Positions 11,390 through 22,717 of a stretch of 64,000 nucleotides of DNA are shown here, in pieces; the first letter of the stretch is position 1, and each line of letters begins with the position of its first letter. Both the position numbers and the translations under genes were made by a program. The notes under the pieces were generated by a model. The model made no database searches. It was not told where the DNA came from and saw only the letters and a list, made by a program, of their open reading frames with translations. The stretch is from Cryptomeria japonica. Taxonomy: Eukaryota > Streptophyta > Pinopsida > Cupressales > Cupressaceae. The stretch spans positions 598,861,335-598,925,334 of the forward strand of contig NC_081415.1 in the NCBI RefSeq assembly GCF_030272615.1, read 5' to 3'.

Positions 11390-11645
11390 GTGGTTAATGA
11401 TGGAGTAGTTGATGCCAAGCATTACCAAACTGTGTCCGCCCCCTCCAAACCCACCATCATCAACAAATTCTTCAATAATCTATCCAACCCTCGTAATCAA
11501 TCCAATTCTCACAATCAACCCCAACCCTGCAACAATCCCTCTATCCAAGGTCGACCTCCCCATTCTAACAATCAGTCTCAAGATGAGTACACTCTGCTTG
11601 TTGAGCCTATTGAGATCATCTTCCAAAATTTAGTCAAGTCTAGCA
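11390..11645 (+). pseudogene. Gypsy G Gag fragment (part 1)
   Basis: An open frame beginning VNDGVVDAKHYQTVS is followed by an Asn/Pro/Gln-rich linker and EYTLLVEPIEIIFQNLV. This is the kind of linker found in the C-terminal half of plant Tat-type Gag. It has no start codon here because a gypsy LTR abuts it on the left. It is cut by element A at 11646 and resumes at 16950 with the zinc-finger-like part. Confidence 0.6.
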
Positions 11646-12614
11646 TGTTGGAATCCAAGAACACTGAGAGGGTGGGTGAATCAGTGTTTTGTCAGAATGT
11701 TTAGTTTTAACCTTATTATGACATGCATTCACCAACTGGTAAACCAGTACATATATAATTGAAAGAAGTAATGCAATCAATGAACCAATCACACAAATGA
11801 AAACCATAACATAGAGATTTTATACATGGAAAACCTCAAAGAGGAAAAACCATGGTGGGATTTGTAACCCACAATATTTATTCACTAGCCATATGAATGG
11901 ATATTACATAATATGGGGGCCTACACATGCAGGAAGGCTTACCACCTAGAGCACACTGCTCAACATAAAGGAGTCTCACTGACTACAGTCACTTTGAATA
12001 TTGAAACATACAATTGAACTCATTTAATGCATCTGCTATGCCTAATCAACTTCTAGTTCAAGCTCTGACTATTCCGGTTCTGAAACCCTAAACCCTTACT
12101 AGAATAACCTTCACTCTATGCTCGCGCATCCAAAATCATCTACAGATCATTACAAAATATTGATCTCTTACACAAATGACCTCATATACATGATCTTTGC
12201 ATTACTAATCTAATCTAACAACATCATATCTCAACATGATCTATTAACTAACCTATATACCCTTAAAGTCCTTCATGACTCATGTCGGCTTACATAGATA
12301 ATACAAAAATGATTATTCATGTCGGATCATTACATATATACATAAATAACAAATTGAATTTCTGATTGCCGGATCTCCCAATGATGTCGGCCTCCTATAT
12401 TGGTACCTTGTTTGTCAGTTATTATCCTTTCCTAATCTACAAATTATGTCAGACTTCAATGCTGAAACCCATAGAATCCTTCCTACCGATGAAGATACCT
12501 ACTGGTGTCGGTGAAGTGTCTGCCGGTGAAGTACCAAACCAAAGAATACAGCCATAACATGTTGCCATGAATGAAAACATATGAAACCAATCAAATGAGT
12601 GTCAATTGCCAACA
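11646..12614 (-). repeat. 3' LTR of element A
   Basis: Plus-strand ends are TGTTGGAATCC and TTGCCAACA. It carries the AACACTGA/TCAGTGTT hairpin (11660-11688), a CCTACA-CA-TGCAGG hairpin (11920) and a TATATAGG-like site on the minus strand near 12250. It is close in sequence to 15992-16949 apart from point changes and G-run length. Confidence 0.85.
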
Positions 12615-12868
12615 ACTTCTTCCTTTTGCATTGATGCAACACTCATTTGAAAAATCATAATGGTTTCCATCTACCGGATTCACCTTGAGACTGCTCCCCC
12701 TGAGCTGAATATATCATCTGTACTCTTGATCTATACAATACTCCTTATCTCTTGATGTTAAGGATTTATTTTTCACCTATACCTCCCCCTTTGACATCAA
12801 TGCCAAAAAAGCACCAAAAAATGGGATAAAGAATGAAATTTTGTACAAAGAATGTGTCCCAAAACACC
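12615..12868 (-). other. 3' untranslated part of element A with purine tract
   Basis: On the minus strand, AAAAGGAAGAAGT abuts the 3' LTR and is a weak polypurine tract. A second purine run (AAAGGGGGAGG) is near 12786. There is no coding frame. Confidence 0.55.
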
Positions 12869-14449
12869 TTACCGGAGCTGAATATACTTGAAAATTTCTA
12901 GATAGGCTTTCTCCAAAAGATCTTGATAAGTGTCCTAGCCAGATTTGAATGTGTCAGATACTGATACATTTCCATTACGCATATGAGCATGGGACTCTTT
13001 CTCCTTAAGCTGTGTTGGTGTGGTCTTTCCAATCATATCTATGCATTCCTTTTTATGTACACTGAAGGAGTCCAACTAGGGACTCACCAATCCTCTAAGC
13101 CATTTAGCTCTCCTAATGATTTTGTCTCTATCCCTTTCAAGACATGAAATTTGAACTTCTAACAACAAAATCTGCCCATGAATAGATGTAGTCAGAGAAT
13201 TGGAACCATCAAAAGAATTTACTATACCTACAATTTTATCCTAATAATCTTTAATGCCTTTATTTATATCTGTAGTTAGTAATCTAGTCTTACAACATAC
13301 TCTGTATATATTTGTACATTGCCTTAAAGCATTATCAATTAATTTCAATTTGTCAGTAATCTGTTTCTTATCTGATTCAATCATTTGATCAAAAGTGTCT
13401 TTCTTAGCTTGAGTGAATCTTTCTAATGCCTTTCGGTTAGATATTTGCTGCAATAATTGGAAATCCTTAGAGATGTGCTCAGTAATTATTTTGAGCTTGC
13501 CAGATGAGCTTTCTCCTTTGTCAAACTAGCAGTCCAGGACAACTTTGTGCAAAATTGGAATTGACTAATCAATTATTCCCTTGTCCACTGACCCTTCCTT
13601 CATCATCTTTTGAGCAGAAATCATCATGAGCTCAATAGAACTCATCTCAGTTATGCTCTTCTGCTCTACCTAGGAGGTGTCAATTGACAACAAAGATGTG
13701 CTAGCTACTAGTTCCTTGCCGGATTCCTCTCCCTTTTTCTCTCCTTTAATCTTTCCAAGGTTAATGATCAACTCATCTTTCATCCATTCACAAAGATCTT
13801 TTTTCTCATTTTCCTTCATATTTTTTTGTGCGGCATATATGTAGGAGCTAGAATTAGAATTGAGACAACTGGATTGTGTTACCTTATACCTAATGATCAT
13901 GCTACCAAATCTGATGTCTCAGTCAGTGATGGTGCTAACCCTCATCGATCGCCGATCCGAAGTTGCGCCGGTGAGTTTGTTAACTTGATCATTTGAAATA
14001 TTTTTCTCCGGATGCTGAGCAATCTATGGAAAACTGATGATGGCCCTAATGGCCTCCTTTGTGATCTTATATGGCCTTTCCAACCAAAGGAACTCTCCAT
14101 GAACCCTGCTCAGTACATATCAAATGATCTCTTCGAATTTAGGGATACCAAGAATGCCAGTAAACCGTACATCTTCAATGTGCTTATATTCGGGTTTGAT
14201 CTTACCAAAGTCACTCGTCAACTCATTATTGATGTCACTGGTACCCAGATCCTCAATGTGGCAATGAATATATGCTCTGACGTCTTCCATAGAAACAAAT
14301 CCTTCCGAAACATGTGAAAATGCACCAACCAAATCATCCAAGGTGGCAATATGCGGGCATGGCTTGAAAATTGGCTTGGGACGATCCTTAACCTCAACAA
14401 CAGTTGGATTTGCAATGGAAGTAGGTGCAGAGGATGATCCAACTTCCAT
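12869..14449 (-). pseudogene. ORF2 of element A, unknown function
   Basis: From ATG at 14449 (MEVGSSSAPT) to TAA at 12869 is one frame of 526 codons, broken only by in-frame TAG and TGA codons and with no frameshift. The N-terminal part (about residues 1-200) has conserved motifs shared with B: NPTVVEV, YIHCHIEDLG, GILGIPKFEE, VLSRVH, KITKEAI, CEWMKDELI. The C-terminal part is Lys/Glu/Leu-rich and probably coiled coil (GKLKIITEHISKDF, RDKIIRRAKWLRGLVSP). It lacks the basic and acidic middle segment of B's ORF2. I recognise no enzyme motif. It sits where pol would be in an autonomous Copia. A structural, envelope-like or trans-acting role is conjecture. Confidence 0.65.
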
Positions 14450-14943
14450 GATGAGGGATGATTGTGATAAATACTTGAGAAATGGTTGTCAATGAATAAC
14501 CCTAGAGAATTCTTTTGAGTGTTGGTGGAATCGTTGATGAAGATTACTAATCACTCTGAATCACCTTATACTCACTCTGTATCTCTCTTAATCACTCTGA
14601 ATGCAAGGTGATCAAAATTGAAGTGGATTCAACCTTTTAACCTTCAATAAACCTTAATTTATCATTGATATAAATGTCTTCCAGTGGAACATACTGGATC
14701 TCAGTTGGACATCTCCATGCTAGATAAACCTTTTCCAATGTCTGGAACTTTCCTCCAGATCTCCTTCCCGAGGCTTAGGAAATAATTTCATAAAATTTGC
14801 CTACCCCTAAGACATCTGCCTTAATTACCAGATGAGCTTCCTGCCAGTGCAGGAGCAATCTCTTATGTCATTTGAGTAATTGGAGCAGTTCCATTTGTTG
14901 ATTGATCATCTGACTTCCTGACCCATTTTATGGTATTATCTTG

Positions 14944-15923
14944 CTAGATTTCATTGATCTTTTCTTTCCCTTTAACATTTGATCCATCATTGCTAACCGG
15001 TGGATTTCTACTTCTACAAAACTTGGCTATGTGTCCAATCTTGTTACATGCATAACATGTAATATTGTTCTTTTTAATTGCTTGGCCTACACTGATTAGC
15101 CATATGTCCAAATTTTCTGCATGCATGACATTTTACATTCATTCTGCAATCTTCTATCTTATGACCATACTTATTGCATTTGGAACATTGATTGGGAGTA
15201 GAATTATAGTTCTAATTTGCTCTATTTCTACATTTCCTAACCATATGACCAAATTTATTACAAACAAAGCATCTACCATTGAATTTGTAAGCACTAAGCT
15301 ACCTTACTGATGTCCTCTGGTTCTGATTGTTCTGATCTTCATTTGTAGTACTGGAGCTGTGACCTTGTTCAAATCCAAGTCCTCTGGAGTCTCCTTTCTG
15401 CCTTTGGCTTTCTGATAGTTCATTAGTTTGTGTTGAACTAACCTTGAATTTGTCCTTGTACTCATTTGCAATAGTCAGATAATCTCTTAGGATTATCGTT
15501 TGTCTTTCAAGTTCTTGTTCATTTCTTTGGGATTGTAATAATTCTATTCTCAATGCATCATTTTTCATGAGCCAACCAGATGCATTCTTCAGATCTTTCT
15601 TTTAGAGATATCCCAAGGTTTTCTTCATTCATCTTCTGGTCTTCAATCTCCTTTGACATCCTCATAGTTAGGGCTTGCATTTCATGACAATATTCTCCTG
15701 AATCAACTTCTGACATTTTTCTTTAAGGGGCATCTTTCTCTTCATTATCCTGATTTTGGAGAAGTTCCTTCCTCCTAGCTTGAATAGATGACAACCTCTC
15801 CTGTAGGATAAGAATGAATTCCTTTGCAAAATTTAATTCATCTTGTAACTTCAAGTTCTTCATCCTTTCAGCATTATAATCTTCAAGTGCTACCTCAAGT
15901 TGTTTCTCCATACTCATTTCCAT
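14944..15923 (-). pseudogene. Gag-like protein of element A (coiled coil plus four zinc knuckles)
   Basis: The frame starts at ATG 15923 (MEMSMEKQLEVALEDYNAER), shortly after the primer site. A Lys/Glu-rich coiled coil follows, then, after at least one frameshift near 15600-15720, a Gln/Asn-rich stretch. Four CCHC-type knuckles can be read in the decayed frames between about 14990 and 15300: CFVCNKFGH, CSKCNKYGH, CHACRKFGH and CYACNKIGH. Knuckles bind RNA for packaging. No capsid (UBN2) domain precedes the coiled coil. A Lys/Glu tail (KGKEKINEI) ends at 14944. Confidence 0.7.
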
Positions 15924-15977
15924 GGATTCTAGATTCAGGATCTCCCTCAAGCTGTTAGGCTTCCTCTGAGATACAAG

Positions 15978-15989
15978 GCTCTGATGCCA
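15978..15989 (-). other. Primer-binding site of element A
   Basis: The minus strand reads TGGCATCAGAGC, one base from the Copia consensus TGGTATCAGAGC, two bases from the 5' LTR. It fixes the element's orientation. Confidence 0.85.
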
Positions 15990-15991
15990 AT

Positions 15992-16949
15992 TGTTGGAAT
16001 CCAAAAAAACTAAGAGGGGGGGGGGGGGTGAATCAGTGTTCTGCTAGAATGTTCAGTTTTAACCTTATTATAACATACATTCACTAACCAATAAACCGAT
16101 ACATATATAATTGAAAGAAGTAATGCAATCAATGAACCAATCACACAAATGAACACTATAAAACAAAGAGTTTATACATGGAAAACCTCAAAGAGAAAAA
16201 ACCATGGTGGGATTTGTAACCCACAATATCAATTCACTGGCCATGTGAATGTATATTACATAATATGGGGGCCTACACATGCAGGAAGGCTTACCACCTA
16301 GAGCACACTGCTCAACACAAAGGAGTCTCACTAACTATAGTCACTTTGAATAATGAAACATACAACTAAACTCATTTAATGCATCTGCTATGCTTGATTG
16401 AGTTTTGGTTGAAGCTCTCATTGTTCCAATTCTGAAACCTGAAACCCTTACCGAAATAACCTTCGCTCTATGAGCGCATTCAAAATCATCTACAGATCAT
16501 TACAAAATATTTATCTCTTACACAAATGACCTCATATTTATGATTTTCACATTAATTATCTAATCTAACAACATCATATCTCAAAATGATCTAATAACTA
16601 GCCTATATACCCTTATAGTCCTTCACGACTCATGTTGGCTTACATAGATAATATAAAAATGATTATTCATGTCGGCTCATTACATATATACATAAATAAC
16701 AAAGTGAATTTCTAATTTCCGAATCTCCCAATGATGTCGGCCTCCTATACCGGTACCCTATTTTCCGGTTATTATCCTTGCCTGATCTGCAAATCATGTC
16801 GGCCTTCAATCCTGATACCCATAGAATCCTTCCTACCAGTGAAGATACCTATCTATGCCGGTGAAGTACCAAACCAAAGAATGAAGCCCGAACATGTTGC
16901 CATCAATGACAACATATGAAACCAATCAAATGAGTTTCAATTACCAACA
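15992..16949 (-). repeat. 5' LTR of element A
   Basis: Plus-strand ends are TGTTGGAATCC and TTACCAACA. A run of 13 G at about 16018-16030 replaces the short G-run of the other LTR, so the adjacent hairpin is weakened here. The remainder aligns with 11646-12614. Confidence 0.85.
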
Positions 16950-17757
16950 TGGTATTGTTGTATTCCTAATAACGTACCCTTTTGATCCAAATCAACCTAA
17001 ACCCCAATGGTATAATGAGAAGGAATATTATGACTACCATTGTGTCAATGGTCATGATACACTCAATTGTATGAAGATCAAGAATTAAATCCAAGACCTT
17101 ATTGATAAGGGTGACATTGAGGTTGATATCGCCAAACCTGGTAACTCAAATGAAAAACTTGGAATGTACCAGGACCTTTTTCCTAGCATGGTAAGGACAA
17201 AGCTTCATCATATCATGTCATTAATTAAGACTATACCAATTATATATTTGGCTTTAACTCCTTGGTAGTCCACATAGAACCTGTCGACACCTCCATTAAC
17301 ACCATCATGATCAAAGGAGTTGATCCCCCTTCCACCACTCATAGACATAGAATCACTATCCAAGGTGCTCCTCATTTGCAATCGTCAAGCCGAGCCCCTC
17401 AAGCAAAAATAGTCATTCAAGGCACCACCCCTTCAAATTATCAAAGTAATTGTAGTGTTACCATTTGTAGAGGAAGAGTGATCATCCAAGGAGCTCCTCC
17501 TCCCCCTCCATGGCCATCCATGTCATCCACTTGTCGATATAATATCCTTGATCATCTTGGGAAAACCCCTGCATAGATCTGCATCCTTGAGCTCCTCAAG
17601 ACATCCCCTATCCACAAAGAGATCCTTGAGCAAGCCCTCCTAGAGTCTCATGTTCTAGATAATATAAATTTAGCCCAATTCCAAGACCTTATGGGCAACC
17701 TTGTTGTCCAGTATCGCCTCATGTTCACATCCAAAGATGCACCTGCTAATGATCTAT
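16950..17757 (+). pseudogene. Gypsy G Gag C-terminus and linker (part 2)
   Basis: The frame resumes with a decayed knuckle of the plant gypsy type: YDYHCVNGHDTLNC, where the first Cys of the C..H....GHDT..C pattern is Tyr. IQDLIDKGDI follows, as in intact relatives such as N (51030-51070). After a decayed stretch, 17440-17757 reads GGRVIIQGAPPPP and then YNILDHLGKTPA, ILELLKTSP, HKEILEQALLES and NLAQFQDLMGNLV, a conserved segment just upstream of protease in Tat elements. Stops (for example 17086 and 17574) are TAA or TAG. It is cut at 17758 by element B; protease sequence appears next at 28246. Confidence 0.75.
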
Positions 17758-18674
17758 TGTTAGGGTTCCCACAAATACTGAGAGGGGGGGGTGAATAAGT
17801 ATCTAATTGGTAATGAAGTTTTCTTAAAACTGAATATGTTGAATATAAAGTAACAGTATACCGGTATGCAAGAATTAATGCAAATAACAGAATCAAAAGC
17901 ATCCACATGAAAAGAACACCATAACACAATATTTTTAATGAGGAAACCTGTTGTGGGAAAAACCTCGGTGGGATTTGTGACCCACAATATTCACTTACTG
18001 GCCAATAAGAGAATATTACTTACAATAGGGGCCTGCACATGCAGGAAGGCCAACTGCCTAGAGCTCATTGCTCAATAAGAAGTCACACTGACTTACAATG
18101 AGGATTTACACAAATCCAATATTCTGTACTGCTTTACAATAGCATCTTCAATGCCAGATTCAGTACCAGTTCTTGCTCTGTTCTTTGCATATACCCTTGA
18201 ACTACAATTCGCACATTAGGTCTGCCTTATAATTTATTTAATACATTCTATCCATATCCTACAAATGACTATAATGATCTCTTTTATATACAAGAGTCAT
18301 TTTACAATTTGCGAAGTCAGCTTACAATAATAAACAAAATATTACATATCAAAAATCCTATCGGCCTCTGTGCCGATATACATATTTCCTTTTGTGTCGG
18401 TGCCAGTGTAGATTGATCTTCTGATACCGGTGCACTATCTTGTTTGTGTTATACTTTACTGGTATAATATCTTGCCGGTACCATAGGATTGCAAGGTTGC
18501 CTGTATGATGCTTTGCTGGTATAATGTCTTGCCGGTGCCATAGGATTGCAAGGTTGCCTGTATGATGCTTTGTCGGTATAATGTCTTGCTGGTGCCATAG
18601 GATTGCAAGGTTACCATCAATGACAAAAACTTCAATCACACACAATGTCTCATTGGAGTGTCCATATGCCAACA
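17758..18674 (-). repeat. 3' LTR of element B
   Basis: Plus-strand ends are TGTTAGGGTTCCC and CATATGCCAACA. It holds the three conserved hairpins (ATACTGA/TAAGTAT near 17777; GTGGG/CCCAC 17968-17985; CCTGCA-CA-TGCAGG 18032-18045), a TATATAAAAG site on the minus strand near 18285 and a 57-base tandem repeat at 18461. Confidence 0.9.
18461..18613 (-). repeat. 57-base tandem repeat, about 2.7 copies, in LTR of B
   Basis: Units start at 18461, 18518 and 18575. Each begins GGTATAAT and contains TGCCATAGGATTGCAAGG (first unit ACCATAGG). The period is 57, divisible by three, so a spurious frame reads a 19-residue repeat. In the sense direction the array lies in U3, where tandem repeats often act as enhancers; that role is inference. 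Confidence 0.85.
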
Positions 18675-18688
18675 ATCTCCCCCTTTGG
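18675..18688 (-). other. Polypurine tract of element B
   Basis: The minus strand reads CCAAAGGGGGAGAT immediately before the 3' LTR, a good Copia plus-strand primer. A second run (CAAAGGGGGAG) lies near 18823. Confidence 0.8.
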
Positions 18689-18858
18689 AATTGATGGCAA
18701 CACTCATGAGAAATTTCAAAAAGATATCCAAAAATGTGTATACCAAAAAAAGTTACCAAAAGTGTGCGGGCTCCCCCTGAGCATGTGATCCCTGTGTTTT
18801 GAATTTTCTCATTTACTACTCCCCCTTTGGCATCAATGACAAAGGTTAGTAGATAACC

Positions 18859-21800
18859 TCAACCTTGTAGTTGGGTAGTTATTATCTGAAGAATATCTGC
18901 CAAAATTAAGTTTATATCATCCAAAAACTTCTTGCTCTCCTTTATTGCTATCTTAGTTCTGTATACTGTACCGGTGAGATGCTGCAAGTACTCTGCGGAT
19001 GTCTTGCTACCCTGTGTTAGTGCTTCTGAGATTTCCTTATGTAGAGATGCTAATTAGTCCAATCTTGGACTTAAATTAGATCTCAAAAATTTTGCCTTGT
19101 TTATTATTTTCTCTTTTTCTCTCCCTAATTTGAGCAGTTCTTCCTCAAAATTTGTTATCTTTTCTTCAAAAAATGATAATGTATCAAGTGAGTTAACAAA
19201 ATTATCAGCAAGTTTATTGATCTCTTCCTGTACCTTGCTCATCTTTTTATCTAGATCCATGGTCAAAAGGTTTATCTTGCAGGTGTCTTTGTACAGAGTT
19301 TTGAACTCTTTCAACCAATTGCACAATTTCGGTAGAAGTGTGTCAAATTCCCTATTACACTTCTTTATTCCTTCCTCAAAGAATTTTTGTTTCTCTTTTT
19401 CTACACTTTCCTTTACAATTTCTACCTTTGTTTGCTCAAAATTTCCAGAAATATATTTATAGAGTGTATCCAACTGGCCTAAAGAATCTTTGTTGGCTAT
19501 ATTACAATTGGGAGCTATTAATTTCAAAACTGGAATTGAATCATCTATCACTTTATATGCTTGTGAGCTATAATCTGTTATTTTCTTGATAGATTCGAGC
19601 AATACCTCTGTCACATTTGATGGTGACCCAATAAACTGAGTGTCGGTGGAGGTTGCTATGCTGGTATTGACCTCTGGTAGGTCTATTTGTGTCTCCATCT
19701 CTTTAAGCATAGATTTTCCTGCATCACGTCTTACCAGTGGAATCTGTTCCGATGGTTGCTCTATTTGTGTTCGAGAATCCATCTTTTTCTCTGAATCTGC
19801 TGCCGGTTGCTCTTTGTTTCCTGTTACCGGTTGTTCTTTGTTATCAGATTTATCTATGGTATCCTTATCTGCCACTATGTTGATTTCTTGAGTATCAACA
19901 TTCACAGTATATAGGACTTCAGGATTAGGATTATTATCCTTTGTGTCCATGCTCTCAGTTCCCGGTTGATCTTCTGCAGTTGTTTTTACCGATGGAGTAT
20001 CTAAAGGAGGTGGGGGTAAGTTGTCTCTGATCTTAATACCTGGCGGTCCACCAACTTTACCTTTCCCTTTATCCTTTTGATATACCAGAATGGGCTTGGG
20101 ATTCATATATTCTTCTTGTTTTTCCTTTTCAACCAAGAATCTATCCCAACCATCTTTTGTTTCAGTTGAAACTTCAGTGATTCTACCTGCCATTAATGAT
20201 ATATGCCTGTGTGCAGTGGAAAAGACTGTCCGGTTGGCCTGAGCTATCAAGTCATCAATTTCCTTAGGTGTGTTGACCGGATATACTGCAAGTAATTTTT
20301 CTATTTTAATTTTCTTATCTAACTCAATTACTCCTTGCCTTCTGGCCTCAAGTCTTTTATATAATTCATCTGGAATTTCATTTAGAACTTGCATCAAAAA
20401 CTTTTTATACATATCCATGTGTAGTATAACACTTTCCTCAACTTGTCCTTTCTCATCCTCTGATAGGGTGTCATAGATTTTCCCTATGTTTTTCAATTTT
20501 CCTTCCTCTGTGATCTCATTCAGCAATATGTCAAAAGGGGCCAAGTCAGTGTCTGTCTTCTTCTTCTTCTTAGGGGTCAGCTTTTTCTTAGGAGGAGCTT
20601 TCTTGACCAGAGACCTTACAACTCGTTGCTTCTGTCTTGTCCTTCTGGGTGAAGGAGTGTATACCGGTGAGGGGTCTTGTTTCCTAACAACTCTTTTGAA
20701 AGTTGCTGGCATGTCTCCTTCTGAGGAGGTATCCACCAGTGATAGATGAGTTTCAGGTTGTTGGGCTACCAACTCTTCTTCTGTTATGCCGGTTTTCTTT
20801 AATACATCATCTTTTAAGGCTTTTGCTTGCCTGGATCCCTTCCTCACAGATGCCTCAACTTTCTTTACTCTCTTTTTAGATTGTATTTGACTTTCAATGT
20901 GCTCAACACTACCAAATACTTCTTCCTTTGGTTCAGGAGGGGCTTCCAGAAGTGCTTTGGCATAAGTTTCCACTATGTGGTCATCTGTTTCATACCCCAT
21001 CTCTATAACCCAGACTGTTCTAGGGACGACTGCTTCCATCCAGACCTCATCCTTTTTTATTACAAAACATATATCATCCTTGTACTTGTTGACAATTTCT
21101 TGTGATAGTCTAATCCTCTTATTCATTCTGACCTTAAGTGCTTGAAAGTACTCATGGATGTTCTTATCTTTGTTTTAACCCATGCTGTTGAATAAGTTAG
21201 ATAGTTGTTTTCCTACCAGTAGGTCAAATCCAAAATCCTTGTTGCCTATACCGGGAGCCTGTTTGGTTATGTGTAGCATCAAGCATACAACTAAATTTCG
21301 AAATTTAAATGTTCCCTTCTTATCCTTCTTGATTTTTGCCAAATTGTCAATTAACTCATCTTTTAACCATTCACAGATATCAATTTTCACATTGTCCTTA
21401 ACCATGTCATAAGCACTCTTTATGCATAAACTGGAAACAGAGTTAAGCCTATTTGCATGAGTTGCTTTGTAACCTAGAATCATGCTAACAAATCTAACAT
21501 TTGTATCGGTTACATCATTAACCCTCAATGATCTCTTGTCGGATGTTGCACTAGTTAGGTTTGTTACTAGGTCATTGGAGACCTTCTTGGTTTTGTCGGG
21601 TCTGGTACCGGTGGAAGGTAACCCTGTTACTGCTTTCATAGCTTCCTTGGTAATCTTGTGAACTGAATCAAGCCAAAAGAATGTACCCTGCTAAGAACTA
21701 TCCTAACCACTTCCTCGGGAAATTTAGGAATGCAGAGGATTTCAGTGAATCCTAGGGTTTCAACAATTTTATGTTTGGGCTTTACATTTTCGGCATTGTC

Positions 21801-22050
21801 ACATATAACAGATTTATACATGTCTTTGATTTCTTCATCACCTAATTCCTCTATGTTGCAATGAATATACATTCTAGGGTCTTCTGCATAAACAACACCC
21901 TTTGGAATTTTGGAAAATGTACCTGTGTTATCATCTTTCTTAGCTACTTCGGGAACTAGCTGAAACACGGGCCTAGGTCATTTTATAACCTCAACTACTG
22001 TAGGGTTTGCTATGAATTCAGGTGCAGAGGAGGATGTCGTGATGATAAAT
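18859..22050 (-). pseudogene. ORF2 of element B, about 1000 residues, unknown function
   Basis: Three blocks form one ancestral protein. 21636-22050 has NPTVVEV, MYIHCNIEELG and ILCIPKFPEE. 21178-21639 has KAVTGLPSTG, SDKRSLRVNDV and CEWLKDELIDNL. 19057-21126 continues in the second frame. Breaks: a frameshift near 21690, TAA at 21175 (GAA in the copy at 26417-28245), TGA near 21980 and TAA at 19054, after which the frame runs to TGA at 18859. Order: conserved N-domain; a Lys-rich patch with KKAPPKKKLTPKKKKK (nuclear-signal-like); an acidic or charged segment with repeated CCGGT codons; a C-terminal coiled coil of about 250 residues. No polymerase, integrase or protease motif is seen. It might be an envelope-like or accessory protein; I cannot assign a family. 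Confidence 0.75.
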
Positions 22051-22717
22051 ACCCTTTTTCTGCCTTTGGATGGATTGGTTGCTGAAGTGCTTTGCCTCTT
22101 TGCTCGGAATGCCTTAACTCGAAAATCTTTGCGCTCTTCTGAAGGTTTAAATTCACAGTGAAATGAAATGGAGCCAAAAACCTTATTTTATAAAGTCTTT
22201 TCTATCACCTACCATATTAATTGTTTGCTGGTAATATATTAACTCAACTCTATTTGCCGGTAATGAAGGATTTTCAACTTCTTTTCTCTAACCAAGGGAA
22301 TAATAGCACATTTGTAATTAAGTTGCCAAACCCTCAAGATAATTTTCTTCAATTTGATGAAGAACATCCTACCGGTGGAGCATTGCTCTATCCTGCTGGT
22401 GGAGCATCATATTGTTCTGCCGGTGAAGCATTTGTTGATTCTACCGGTGGAGGAGTAACACCAATATTTAGATCACCTTTTCTAATCCATTGCTTTGAAA
22501 ATTCTTGCTTAACCTCTTCAACCTTTTCTTTACCTTTCAAGCTAGCACTTTTATTATCTACCGGTGTACCTTTACTTCTATAGAATTTAGCAATATGACC
22601 AATCTTGTTACATGCATAACAAGTTACATTATTTTTCTGAATAGCTTTTCCATAACCTATGCCGGTTTGTGTTCTGCATTTATTTGATAAATGACCAAAT
22701 CTTCCACAAACATAACA
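22051..22717 (-). pseudogene. Gag C-terminal region of B: knuckles 3-4 and Pro-rich tail
   Basis: This continues in frame past the TGA that ends the main Gag frame at 22718. It reads knuckle 3 (CYVCGRFGHLSNKC) and a degenerate knuckle 4 (CYACNKIGHIAKFY, last Cys changed to Tyr), then a Lys-rich linker and repeats of APPAG / ASPAE / APPVG type encoded by CCGGTGGAGCA-like units near 22365-22455. Further toward 22051 the frame decays. Confidence 0.65.

Larger units (their letters stand above)
11646..16949 (-). mobile_element. Element A: non-autonomous Copia-primed LTR element with Gag-like protein and ORF2
   Basis: LTRs lie at 11646-12614 and 15992-16949, with the primer site on the minus strand next to the right LTR, so the element reads right to left. 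Flanks TAGCA and TGGTA differ by two transitions and could be a decayed duplication. The internal region of about 3.4 kb encodes a coiled-coil Gag with four zinc knuckles and ORF2, and nothing resembling protease, integrase or RT. It has the same gene order as element B although the LTRs differ. It would depend on another Copia element for enzymes. Confidence 0.85.

Noticed and set aside
18461-18613. CRISPR-like array
   Set aside because: Units are contiguous tandem repeats without unique spacers, and the context is a eukaryotic LTR.
18358-18759. 133-codon frame with a repeated NLAILWxxQDII-type peptide
   Set aside because: It is a translation of the 57-base LTR tandem array; the period happens to be divisible by three.
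19097-20749. Several plus-strand frames of 80-120 codons
   Set aside because: They are shadows of ORF2 on the opposite strand, Ser/Phe/Leu-rich as expected from antisense of a Lys/Glu-rich protein.
19054-21126. The 690-codon minus-strand frame as a host gene
   Set aside because: It lies between LTRs with a Copia primer site, has a second near-identical partial copy at 26417-28245 and a relative in element A, so it is element-encoded.
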